NCBI RefSeq assembly: GCF_014205055.1
Contig: NZ_JACHMS010000001.1
Location: 7,006,001-7,070,000, forward strand
DNA: 64,000 nucleotides
Reading direction: 5' to 3'
Source: Streptomyces luteogriseus
Lineage (GTDB): Bacteria > Actinomycetota > Actinomycetes > Streptomycetales > Streptomycetaceae
Below the pieces are notes generated by a model that saw nothing but the letters and a program-made list of their open reading frames with translations, searched no databases and was not told where the DNA came from. The position numbers and the translations under genes are program-made. Below, piece by piece: positions 8,844-16,347 of the stretch. Within the stretch, counting starts at the first letter, position 1; the number at the start of each line of letters is the position of its first letter.

Positions 8844-9238
8844 CGCCTCCGCAACGCCAGAGGCGCGACCTCGTCCCGGAACCGGCCCCGCCCCAGGGCA
8901 GCGACGGCAAACCCGGCAACCCGGAGCGGATGTACGTGGTGGCTGGCCCCGACGGTGAACGGGCCGAGCTCGACCTGGTGACGTTAATCGTGGCGCGTGC
9001 CACGGACCCGCCGCCGTCCGCCTCTCCCGAGCAGGCGGCGCTGCTCCGACTCTGCGCCGCCCCCCTGTCCGTGGCCGAGCTGTCGGCCTACCTCCACCTG
9101 CCGTTCAGCGCGATGGGCGTGCTGCTCACCGAGTTGCTGACGGCGGAACTGGTGCAGGCGCGCGCCCCGATCGTCCGCAAGGCGCGCTCCGACCGTTCCC
9201 TCCTCGAAGCGGTGATGAATGGACTACAACGGCTCTGA
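8840..9238 (+). CDS. rarC: Conservon DUF742 winged-helix protein CvnC (RarC), contains a TTA codon
   Basis: 132 residues of the DUF742 family: a disordered Pro-rich N-terminus, then RMYVVAGPDGERAELDLVTLIVA and a helix-turn-helix-like segment (LSVAELSAYLHLPFSAMGVLLTELLTAELV). Its ATG overlaps the rarB stop (ATGA), and its end overlaps rarD by 20 nt. Codon 49 (8984-8986) is TTA, the rare leucine codon read only by the bldA tRNA in Streptomyces. Production of RarC, and perhaps of coupled RarD, may therefore be delayed until differentiation. In this family the protein is thought to bridge the kinase-like and GTPase parts, with no known enzymatic role. Confidence 0.92.
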   Translation: MTPPQRQRRDLVPEPAPPQGSDGKPGNPERMYVVAGPDGERAELDLVTLIVARATDPPPSASPEQAALLRLCAAPLSVAELSAYLHLPFSAMGVLLTELLTAELVQARAPIVRKARSDRSLLEAVMNGLQRL

Positions 9239-9839
9239 CACCATCCCGGGCCCCCGGGCCGAGGACCAGCTGCCCCACACGGCACAGGCCGCGGCCAAGA
9301 TCGTGATCGTGGGTGGCTTCGGCGTCGGCAAGACGACCATGGTCGGCTCGGTCAGCGAGATCACACCGCTGACCACCGAGGAGACCATGACGCAGGCCGG
9401 CATCGGTGTCGACGACAACTTCGGCTCCGCGTCCAAGACGGCCACCACCGTGGCCATGGACTTCGGCCGGATCAGCATCACCGAGCAGCTGGTGCTCTAC
9501 CTCTTCGGCACGCCCGGCCAGCAGCGCTTCTGGTTCCTGTGGAACGGCCTGTTCGAGGGCGCGCTCGGCGCGGTGGTGCTGGTCGACACCCGGCGGCTGG
9601 AGGTCAGCTTCGACGTCATGGGGCGCCTGGAGGAGCGCGGCGTGCCGTTCGTGGTCGCCATCAACTCCTTCCCGGACGCCCCCCGTTACGCCATCGAGGA
9701 GCTGCGCACGGCCCTCGACCTCACCCCGGACATCCCGATCATCGAGTGCGACGCGCGGCGGCGGGCTTCCAGCCGCGACGTCCTGATGACGCTCATGCGC
9801 TTCCTGCACTCGCTCGCCATGACGGGCTCGCTCACCTGA
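9219..9839 (+). CDS. rarD: Conservon small GTPase CvnD (RarD)
   Basis: 206 residues, a Ras/MglA-like GTP-binding protein. The P-loop GGFGVGKTT is near residues 32-40, switch II is FGTPGQQRFW (DxxG replaced by G-T-P-G, usual in this family), and VVAINSFPD serves as the NKxD-like guanine-specificity loop with a variant sequence. The short basic-free N-terminus lacks a lipidation signal. It starts inside rarC (20-nt overlap) with strong coupling. It probably cycles between GDP and GTP under control of the other Cvn proteins. Confidence 0.92.
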   Translation: MDYNGSDTIPGPRAEDQLPHTAQAAAKIVIVGGFGVGKTTMVGSVSEITPLTTEETMTQAGIGVDDNFGSASKTATTVAMDFGRISITEQLVLYLFGTPGQQRFWFLWNGLFEGALGAVVLVDTRRLEVSFDVMGRLEERGVPFVVAINSFPDAPRYAIEELRTALDLTPDIPIIECDARRRASSRDVLMTLMRFLHSLAMTGSLT

Positions 9840-9901
9840 TCCGTGTCCGCCCACCCCACCCCTCCCCCCCATGACACCTGGAAAGCTTCGGAGCGATCAC
9901 T

Positions 9902-11440
9902 GTGACGCCTGAATCCCACGCCCCGACCAGTACGGACGACGACCTCCGGCCCGGCCCGCCCCCCGGCTGCCCGGCGCACGGCCTCGGGCCCGGGGGACTG
10001 CACCGGCTGCACGAGGCGGAGGACCTCGGAGCGCTGTACGAGCAACTGCGGGAGCAGCACGGCCCCGTGGCGCCCGTGCTGCTCCACGACGACGTGCCGA
10101 TGTGGATCGTCCTCGGCCACGCCGAGAACCTGCACATGGTGCGCTCGCCCTCGCAGTACTGCCGGGACAGCCGGATCTGGACCCCGCTCAGGGAGGGCCT
10201 CGTCAAGCCCGACCACCCGCTGATGCCGCACATCGCCTGGCAGCCCATCGCCTCGCACGCCGAGGGCGACGAGCACAAGCGGCTGCGCGGCGCGGTCATG
10301 GGCGCCATCTCCACGATCGACTTCCGCAGCCTGCGCCGCTATATCAACCGCAGTACGCAGGTGATCGTCAACCGGTTCTGCGAGGCGGGCGAGGCCGACC
10401 TGGTCAGCCAGTTCACCGAGCACCTGCCGATGGCGGTGATGTGCGAGATCCTCGGCATGCCCGACGAGTACAACGACCGGCTCGTCGAGGCCGCCCGCGA
10501 CGCGCTCAAGGGCACCGAGACCTCGCTCGCCAGCCACTCCTACGTCATGGAGGCCCTGAGCCGGCTCACGGCCACCCGCCGCGCGCAGCCGGAGGAGGAC
10601 CTCGCCAGCTACCTGATCACGCACCCGGCCCGGCTGAGCGACGACGAGGTCCGGGAGCACCTGCGCCTGGTGCTCTTCGCCGCCTACGAGGCCACCACCA
10701 ACCTGCTGTCCAACGTGCTGCTCACGGTGCTGATCGACCCGCGCTTCCGGGCCCAGCTCAACGGCGGCCAGATGACGGTGCCGGAGGCGGTGGAGCAGTC
10801 CCTGTGGAACGAACCGCCGTTCAGCACGGTGTTCGCCTACTTCGCCAAGCAGGAGACCGAACTGGGCGGGCAGCGCATCCGCCGGGGCGACGGGCTGCTC
10901 TTCGCGCCGCTCCCGGCCAACGTCGACCCGCGGGTACGGCCGGACCTGAAGGCCAGCATGCAGGGCAACCGCTCCCACCTCGCCTTCGGCGGCGGCCCGC
11001 ACGAGTGCCCCGGTCAGGACATCGGCCGCTCCATCGCCGACGTGGGCGTCGACGCGCTGCTGATGCGACTGCCGGACGTCGAGCTCGACTGCGACGAGGA
11101 GGAGTTGCGCTGGACGGCGTCCATCGCCTCCCGGCACCTGGTGGACCTGCCGGTGCAGTTCGCGCCCAAGCCGCCGCAGGACGTGCAGGAGGTGCCCAAC
11201 CACAAGCCGGTCCCCGCGCAGCGCTCGGACTGGCAGATCGGCATCGCGCAGCCACAGGCCGCACCGGCCGCGGCGCAGCCCCAGCCGGCCGCGGCGCAGC
11301 CCCAGCCGGTCGCCGCGCAGCCGCAGCCGGATCCGGTGCAGCCCCGGCCGGTGCCGGTGCCGGGGCAGCCCGCCGTCGCGGAACCGGCCCGTCGCAGGGG
11401 TGCCTGGCAGCGGTTCCTGAGCTGGTGGCGCGGCTACTGA
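9902..11440 (+). CDS. rarE: Cytochrome P450 of CYP157 type lacking ExxR (RarE)
   Basis: 512 residues. The heme loop FGGGPHECPG (Cys369) and an I-helix AAYEATTN (about 260-267) are clear. The K-helix, where every classical P450 has ExxR, reads EQSLW (residues 298-302, bases 10793-10807). That replacement is the known hallmark of the CYP157 family. Residues about 445-492 form a Pro/Ala/Gln tail with near-repeated QPQPAAA units, followed by a cationic aromatic end (RRRGAWQRFLSWWRGY) that could touch the membrane. The GTG start lies 62 nt after rarD. The gene order rarABCD-P450 matches S. coelicolor cvn9. Its substrate is unknown, and it could be structural or regulatory rather than catalytic. 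Confidence 0.88.
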   Translation: MTPESHAPTSTDDDLRPGPPPGCPAHGLGPGGLHRLHEAEDLGALYEQLREQHGPVAPVLLHDDVPMWIVLGHAENLHMVRSPSQYCRDSRIWTPLREGLVKPDHPLMPHIAWQPIASHAEGDEHKRLRGAVMGAISTIDFRSLRRYINRSTQVIVNRFCEAGEADLVSQFTEHLPMAVMCEILGMPDEYNDRLVEAARDALKGTETSLASHSYVMEALSRLTATRRAQPEEDLASYLITHPARLSDDEVREHLRLVLFAAYEATTNLLSNVLLTVLIDPRFRAQLNGGQMTVPEAVEQSLWNEPPFSTVFAYFAKQETELGGQRIRRGDGLLFAPLPANVDPRVRPDLKASMQGNRSHLAFGGGPHECPGQDIGRSIADVGVDALLMRLPDVELDCDEEELRWTASIASRHLVDLPVQFAPKPPQDVQEVPNHKPVPAQRSDWQIGIAQPQAAPAAAQPQPAAAQPQPVAAQPQPDPVQPRPVPVPGQPAVAEPARRRGAWQRFLSWWRGY

Positions 11441-12426
11441 CCGTCTGACGGGCCGTCGTACCCGCCGGCGGCCCACCGCTCGTACGACGCCCAGGCCGCG
11501 AGCACCCGGCCGCTGCGGAACCGGTGCTCGTCGCCCGTGACCGGGTCGGTGAACTCCAGGGACCGCGCCAGCAGTTGGAGGGGGCGGCGGAAGTCGCCGG
11601 CCGGCACGGGGGCGGTCACCTCCGGGTAGAGGGGGTCGCCCAGGATCGGCACACCCAGCGCGCTCATGTGGACGCGCAGCTGGTGCGTCTGCCCGGTGGC
11701 GGGCACGAGCCGGTACCGGGCGAGTCCGCCGGGCCCGCCCGGACGTTCGCGGTGCTCGACGGGCTCGACACGGCTCACGGCGTTGGGCTCGCCCGGAACC
11801 TCCCGGGCGGTGAGCACCCCGCGCTCCTTCACGATCCGGCTGCGGACGGTGCGGGGCAGGGTGAGGGCGGGGTCGTAGGGAGCGACGGCCTCGTACTCCT
11901 TGCGGATCCGGCGGTCGCGGAACAGCGTCTGGTACGCCCCGCGCACCTCGGGACGCACGGTGAACAGCACGAGTCCCGCGGTGAGCCGGTCCAGCCGGTG
12001 CGCCGCGGTGAGTTGGGGGAGGTCCAGCTCGCGGCGGAGCCGGGCCAGCGCGGTCTCGGCGACATGGCCGCCACGCGGGGTGGTGGCGAGGAAGTGCGGT
12101 TTGTCGGCGACGACGATGTGTTCGTCCCGGTGCAGGACCCGCACCGGGAAGGGCACCGGCACCTCGTCGGGCAGGTCCCGGTGGAACCACACGTACATCC
12201 CCGGCACGAAGGGCGCGTCCGCGGCCACGGGCCGTCCGTCCGCCCCGACGATCCGGCCCGCGTCGAACATGCCGTCGACGACTCCGGCTCCCGCTCCCGA
12301 GAGCCGCTCGACCAGATGCGCGCGCACCGTGTCCCACGTCCCCTCGGCGGGCAGCCGCACCCGCACCGGGTCCACCCCGTGGCGCTGCGGCAGGGGAGAG
12401 GGCGGGGTGGGGGTCTTGCGTCTCAT
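11434..12426 (-). CDS. RluA-family pseudouridine synthase
   Basis: 330 residues. The catalytic loop is AAHRLDRLTAGLVLF, with the Asp of HRLD as the nucleophile that detaches uracil during uridine isomerisation. Further family motifs are VVADKPHFLATTP, RIRKEYEAV and TGQTHQLRVHMSALGVPILGDPLYP. An S4-like segment may be present at residues about 25-60. The target could be rRNA or tRNA; the sequence does not say which. The ATG (MRRKTPTPP) is the first sensible start after low-complexity upstream sequence. Its 3' end overlaps the convergent P450 gene by 7 bp. Confidence 0.88.
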   Translation of the reverse strand: MRRKTPTPPSPLPQRHGVDPVRVRLPAEGTWDTVRAHLVERLSGAGAGVVDGMFDAGRIVGADGRPVAADAPFVPGMYVWFHRDLPDEVPVPFPVRVLHRDEHIVVADKPHFLATTPRGGHVAETALARLRRELDLPQLTAAHRLDRLTAGLVLFTVRPEVRGAYQTLFRDRRIRKEYEAVAPYDPALTLPRTVRSRIVKERGVLTAREVPGEPNAVSRVEPVEHRERPGGPGGLARYRLVPATGQTHQLRVHMSALGVPILGDPLYPEVTAPVPAGDFRRPLQLLARSLEFTDPVTGDEHRFRSGRVLAAWASYERWAAGGYDGPSDGQ

Positions 12427-12597
12427 CGCGGCCCAGCGTACGAGGCGGCTGTACGGGGGCGGAATCCCGAGGTGCGCAGGACGGTACCCCCCCGGTGCGC
12501 AGGGTCGAAACCCGCGGTGCGCGAAGCGGAGACCCCGGGTCTGGCCGGGGTGAAAAATGACGGGGGCCGCCCGGCCGGCCCCTGCCAGGATGCGGGC

Positions 12598-13179
12598 ATG
12601 CCGTATCTCATCAGCCCGGTCCTGACCGCGGGGACCCTCGCGGCCCGCCCGCAACCGACTCTCCCCGCCGACGGCGGACTCGTGCTGCGCCCCTGGCGGG
12701 CGGCGGACGCGCCCGCGGTGTACGAGGTCTTCCAGGACCCCGTGATGCACCAGTGGCACGCCCGGTCGGCGGACTCCGTGGCGGAGACCGCTGAGTGGAT
12801 CCACGCCTGGCACCAGGCGTGGGTGGGGAAGCGGGAGGCGCACTGGGCCGTGGCCGACGCGGAGTCCGCAGAGCTGCTGGGCCGGGTGGCGCTGCGCGAG
12901 CTACGGCTCGACGACGGGACGGCGGAGGTGGCGTACTGGACCGCCCCGCAGGCACGGGGCCGGGGCGTCGCCGTCCGCGCCACGACCGCGCTGACCCACT
13001 GGGCGTTCGACGAGATCGGCTTCCACCGCCTGGAGCTCCTGCACGCCGTGCGCAACGAGGCGTCCTGCCGCGTCGCCTCCAGGACCGGTTTCGCCCTGGA
13101 AGGCACCAAGCGCAGTGCGGTCCTGCAGCCGGACGGATGGCACGCCATGCATCTGCACGCGCGGATACGGGGGGACTGA
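12598..13179 (+). CDS. GNAT acetyltransferase (RimJ/RimL type)
   Basis: 193 residues. The N-terminal strand LVLRPWRAADAPAVYEVFQD and the acetyl-CoA-binding motif A (YWTAPQARGRGVAVRATTAL) followed by FDEIGFHRLELLHAVRNEASCRVASRTGFALEGT mark the N-acetyltransferase fold with RimJ/L-type order. It would transfer acetyl from acetyl-CoA to a protein N-terminus or small amine; the substrate is not predictable. CAGG lies a few bases upstream of the ATG. It stands alone between oppositely oriented genes, transcribed away from the pseudouridine synthase gene. Confidence 0.85.
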   Translation: MPYLISPVLTAGTLAARPQPTLPADGGLVLRPWRAADAPAVYEVFQDPVMHQWHARSADSVAETAEWIHAWHQAWVGKREAHWAVADAESAELLGRVALRELRLDDGTAEVAYWTAPQARGRGVAVRATTALTHWAFDEIGFHRLELLHAVRNEASCRVASRTGFALEGTKRSAVLQPDGWHAMHLHARIRGD

Positions 13180-13207
13180 GCCGGTACCGCGGCGCGCCGG
13201 TGAGCCG

Positions 13208-14050
13208 TCAGGCCGCGGACACGTTCTCCTGCTCCGCCTCGATCCGGGCGTTCCACTCGCGCTTGGATGCCTGCCAGCCGTCCTCGTCGTGGCCGCGCCG
13301 CCAGTAGCCGGAGATCGAGAGGTCATCGCGCGCGACATGGCGCTCGACGCGCAGCAGATGGCGCAGCTGCTTGACGAAGTGCGCCTCGCCGTGGACGAAG
13401 GCGTGCACACGGCCCTCGGGGAAGTCCAGGTTCCGTACGGCCTCGACCAGCGCCTCGCCCAGCGGCCGGGCGCCGCGGCGCAGCCAGACGACCTCCACGT
13501 CCGAGTCGATCTTCTGCTCCTCCTCGGGGCCGGAGACCTCCACGAAGGCGTACGCCCTGGCCCCGCGGGGCAACGCCTCCAGGGCGCAGGCGATCGCGGG
13601 CAGCGCGCTCTCGTCACCGACGAGCAGATGCCAGTCGGCGCTCTGGTCGGGTGCGTAGGCCCCGCCGGGTCCCATGAAGCGCACGGTCTCGCCCGGCCGG
13701 ACACGCATGGCCCACGGGCCCGCCAGGCCCTCGTCACCGTGGATGACGAAGTCCAGCGTCAGCTCGCGGTGCTCGGCGTCCCACTGACGGACCGTGTAGG
13801 TCCGGGTCACCGGCCACTGTTCGCGCGGCAGCTCGTCCCTGACGCGTTGCAGGTCGAAGGGTTCCGGATAGGTGACACCCGCGGGCGGGAACAGCAGCTT
13901 CACGTAGTGGTCGGTGCACGCGCCCGCCGCGAAGTCGGCGAGGCCCTCGCCGCCGAGCACCACGCGCTGCATGTGCGGGGTCAGCCGCTCGGTGCGCACG
14001 ACCTGCGCGGAGTGGAGCCTGCGCGGCTGGCGTCCCGGTCGCTCTGCCAT
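13208..14050 (-). CDS. Siderophore-interacting protein (FAD-dependent ferric-siderophore reductase)
   Basis: 280 residues of the SIP/ViuB family. The N-terminal flavin-binding domain has TRTYTVRQWD (RxYT.R motif for FAD) and DFVIHGDEGLAGPWA. The C-terminal NAD(P)H-binding domain has HLLVGDESALPAIACALEALP and ends with SISGYWRRGHDEDGWQ, typical of this family. It acts in the cytoplasm, reducing imported Fe(III)-siderophores to release iron. A GGGAGG sits in front of the ATG, and an iron-box palindrome lies 20-42 nt upstream, so expression should rise under iron limitation. Confidence 0.93.
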   Translation of the reverse strand: MAERPGRQPRRLHSAQVVRTERLTPHMQRVVLGGEGLADFAAGACTDHYVKLLFPPAGVTYPEPFDLQRVRDELPREQWPVTRTYTVRQWDAEHRELTLDFVIHGDEGLAGPWAMRVRPGETVRFMGPGGAYAPDQSADWHLLVGDESALPAIACALEALPRGARAYAFVEVSGPEEEQKIDSDVEVVWLRRGARPLGEALVEAVRNLDFPEGRVHAFVHGEAHFVKQLRHLLRVERHVARDDLSISGYWRRGHDEDGWQASKREWNARIEAEQENVSAA

Positions 14051-14069
14051 GAGGACCTCCCTGTCTCAC

Positions 14070-14092
14070 ATAGTTAGGGTAACCTAAGTTAG
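14070..14092 (-). promoter_or_regulatory. Iron box (DmdR/IdeR-type) for the siderophore-interacting protein
   Basis: Read on the minus strand this is TTAGGTTACCCTAACTA, close to the DtxR/IdeR/DmdR1 consensus (TTAGGTTAGSCTAACCTAA). It lies in the immediate upstream region of the SIP gene, where Fe(II)-loaded repressor would block transcription. Confidence 0.75.
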
Positions 14093-14129
14093 CACCCTGC
14101 CCCCACTTCACACCTCTTGTGGCGAGAGA

Positions 14130-15062
14130 TCACGCCGAGAGCGTCGCCATCAGTCGTTCCAGGGACCCGCCCAGTCCCCAGCGGGCCGCCAGCGCCTGGA
14201 GGGCCGCCGGGTCGCGCGGCGTGCGGGGCAGCGCCGTGGACACGTCGGGCAGGGGTACGTCGTCCGCGACGCGGACCACCTTCGGCGCGACCGCGAGATA
14301 GGGACGCGCCTCGTCCAGTCGCCTGCGCTGGGTCGGCGTCAGCTTCGACCCCCGGTCCTCGATCGCCGCCATGATCCCGGCCAGGTCGCCGAACTCGGCC
14401 AGCAGCTTGGCGGCTGTCTTCTCACCGATGCCCGGCACGCCCGGCAGGCCGTCGCTCGGGTCGCCGCGCAGCAGGGCCAGATCCGCGTACCCCCTGCCGT
14501 CCACCCCATACTTCTCACGCAGCACCGCCTCATCGGTGTGCTGCAGCGTGCCCACACCCTTCAGCGGGTACAGCACGCGCACCCCGCGTGCGTCGTCCAC
14601 CAGCTGGTACAGGTCACGGTCGCCCGTGACGATGTCGACCGGGCCTTTCGCCCCGGCGGTGAACGTGCCGATCACGTCGTCCGCCTCGTAGCCGGCCACG
14701 CCCACGCGGGCGATGCCCACCGCGTCCAGCACCGCCTCGATGACCGGCACCTGCGGGGACAGCGTGTCGGGCACCTCCTCCTCGTCCGGGCCCACCGCGT
14801 GCTCCTCGGCGACGCGGTGCGCCTTGTAGGAGGGGATCAGATCCACCCGCCACTGCGGCCGCCAGTCGGCGTCCATGCAGGCCACCAGGAGGTCCGGCCG
14901 GTGATCCTTGACCAGGCGGTCGATGAAGTCGAGCAGTCCGCGCACGGCGTTCACCGGCGTGCCGTCCGGGGCCCGGACCGAGTCCGGGACGCCGAAGTAG
15001 GCGCGGAAGTACAGGGAAGCGGTGTCGAGGAGCATCAGTCGTCCGGTCACGCCACGCATCAT
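14130..15062 (-). CDS. 5'-3' exonuclease (PolA N-terminal/FEN-like)
   Basis: About 310 residues. Family motifs in order: LMLLDTASLYFRAYFG, VACMDADWRPQWR, GYEADDVIGTFT, VTGDRDLYQLVDD, and the helix-hairpin-helix LPGVPGIGEKTAAKLL. The acidic residues bind the two catalytic metals. It is a stand-alone version of the DNA polymerase I 5'-nuclease domain, acting on RNA primers or flap structures. The start is uncertain: ATGs at 15062/15059, GTG at 15050, and an upstream one at 15098 that would place the 16-bp palindrome over the start codon. Divergent from the betaine transporter. Confidence 0.88.
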   Translation of the reverse strand: MMRGVTGRLMLLDTASLYFRAYFGVPDSVRAPDGTPVNAVRGLLDFIDRLVKDHRPDLLVACMDADWRPQWRVDLIPSYKAHRVAEEHAVGPDEEEVPDTLSPQVPVIEAVLDAVGIARVGVAGYEADDVIGTFTAGAKGPVDIVTGDRDLYQLVDDARGVRVLYPLKGVGTLQHTDEAVLREKYGVDGRGYADLALLRGDPSDGLPGVPGIGEKTAAKLLAEFGDLAGIMAAIEDRGSKLTPTQRRRLDEARPYLAVAPKVVRVADDVPLPDVSTALPRTPRDPAALQALAARWGLGGSLERLMATLSA

Positions 15063-15092
15063 GCCGTACGCCGCCGACAGCGACTCGCCGCA

Positions 15093-15108
15093 GCGCAACG
15101 CGTTGCGC
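15093..15108. promoter_or_regulatory. 16-bp perfect palindrome, LacI-type operator candidate
   Basis: GCGCAACGCGTTGCGC is perfectly symmetric about a central CG, as in operators of LacI/GalR regulators. It lies in the divergent region between the exonuclease gene and the glycine betaine transporter, close to both starts. No regulator gene is adjacent, so the controlling protein is unknown. Confidence 0.5.
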
Positions 15109-15255
15109 GCTGCGGTTTCGGTGTGAAGCGTCTCACTTTCGAGTTTGCTGCAGGGGATCGGGGGGAGGCGCCGCCCGGAGCGAGGCTGGTTGCGTATTTC
15201 AACTGTTTGCGCCCTGTCCTCGCTCTGTTCTGTTGCCGTCGAAATAGAGGTGCAC

Positions 15256-16347
15256 GTGTCAGCAACGCTCGAGGCTGAGAGCCTCTACAAAGTGTTCGGC
15301 AGAAGACCGGACCGAGCGGTCGAGCGGCTCCGTGGCGGAGCCGACCGAGAGGAACTGCGCGCCGAGGGCACGACCGCCGCCGTGATCGACGCGTCCTTCA
15401 CCGTGGAGCCCGGCCAGATATTCGTCGTCATGGGCCTGTCCGGCTCCGGCAAGTCCACCCTGCTGCGCATGCTGAACGGCCTGCTCGAGCCGACCGCCGG
15501 GCATGTGCGCTTCGACGGCCAGGACCTGACCACGCTCGGCGCCCGCGAACTGCGCGAGGTCCGCTCCAAGAAGATCAGCATGGTGTTCCAGCACTTCGCG
15601 CTCTTCCCGCACCGCAGCGTGCGCGAGAACGCCGCCTACGGTCTGGAAGTGCAGGGCGTGCCCCGCGCCGAGCGCGCACGCCGCGCCGACGAGGCGCTCG
15701 CCCTGTGCGGCCTGGCCGGCTGGGAGAAGTCCTGGCCCGACGAGCTGTCCGGCGGCATGCAGCAGCGCGTCGGTCTCGCCCGCGCGCTCGCCACCGACGC
15801 CGACCTGCTGCTGATGGACGAGTCCTTCAGCGCCCTGGACCCGCTGATCCGCCGTGACATGCAGGACCAGCTGCTGGAACTCCAGCAGAAGCTCAAGAAG
15901 ACGATCGTCTTCATCACCCACGATCTGAACGAGGCCATGCGCCTGGGCGACCGCATCGCCGTCATGCGCGACGGCCGCATCGTCCAGATCGGCACCGCCC
16001 AGGACATCCTGCTGCGGCCGGAGAACGACTACGTCGCCTCCTTCACCCAGGACGTCGACCGCTCCCGCGTCCTGACCGCGAGCGAACTCATGGACACCTC
16101 GGTCACCGCCGACGACCCCGGCTGCCACTGCGAGACCGCGACGGCCGACACCCCCTTCACGGAGCTGTGCGCCATCAGCGCCCGGCTCACCCACCCCGTC
16201 TCGGTCGTGGACAAGGACAACAAGCAGATCGGCGTCGTCCCCCGGCAGCGCCTGGTCGGCTTCCTCGGCGACGAGCAGGACGCCAGCCCGGAGCCCTGCG
16301 ACTCCCCGCGGGACAAGGGCGGAGAGAAGGTGACCGCCCGTGCCTAG
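15256..16347 (+). CDS. Glycine betaine ABC transporter, ATP-binding subunit (OpuAA/ProV)
   Basis: 363 residues. Walker A is GLSGSGKST, the Q-loop lies in VFQHFALFPHRSV, the signature is LSGGMQQRVGLARALA, Walker B is LLLMDESFSALD and the H-loop is FITHDLNEA. The insertion after the N-terminus (GRRPDRAVERLRGGADREEL) and a C-terminal CBS-like part (about residues 280-345) are typical of OpuA/ProV, where the CBS region senses ionic strength. The GTG at 15256 has GAGG upstream; an open frame extends to 15145 but lacks family similarity. It overlaps the permease gene by 8 nt. Likely role: osmoprotectant import under osmotic stress. Confidence 0.92.
   Translation: MSATLEAESLYKVFGRRPDRAVERLRGGADREELRAEGTTAAVIDASFTVEPGQIFVVMGLSGSGKSTLLRMLNGLLEPTAGHVRFDGQDLTTLGARELREVRSKKISMVFQHFALFPHRSVRENAAYGLEVQGVPRAERARRADEALALCGLAGWEKSWPDELSGGMQQRVGLARALATDADLLLMDESFSALDPLIRRDMQDQLLELQQKLKKTIVFITHDLNEAMRLGDRIAVMRDGRIVQIGTAQDILLRPENDYVASFTQDVDRSRVLTASELMDTSVTADDPGCHCETATADTPFTELCAISARLTHPVSVVDKDNKQIGVVPRQRLVGFLGDEQDASPEPCDSPRDKGGEKVTARA

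Noticed and set aside
9686..12337. 883-codon minus-strand frame over the P450 and pseudouridine synthase
   Set aside because: Runs through several true genes in the wrong frame; ends in low-complexity Arg-rich sequence.
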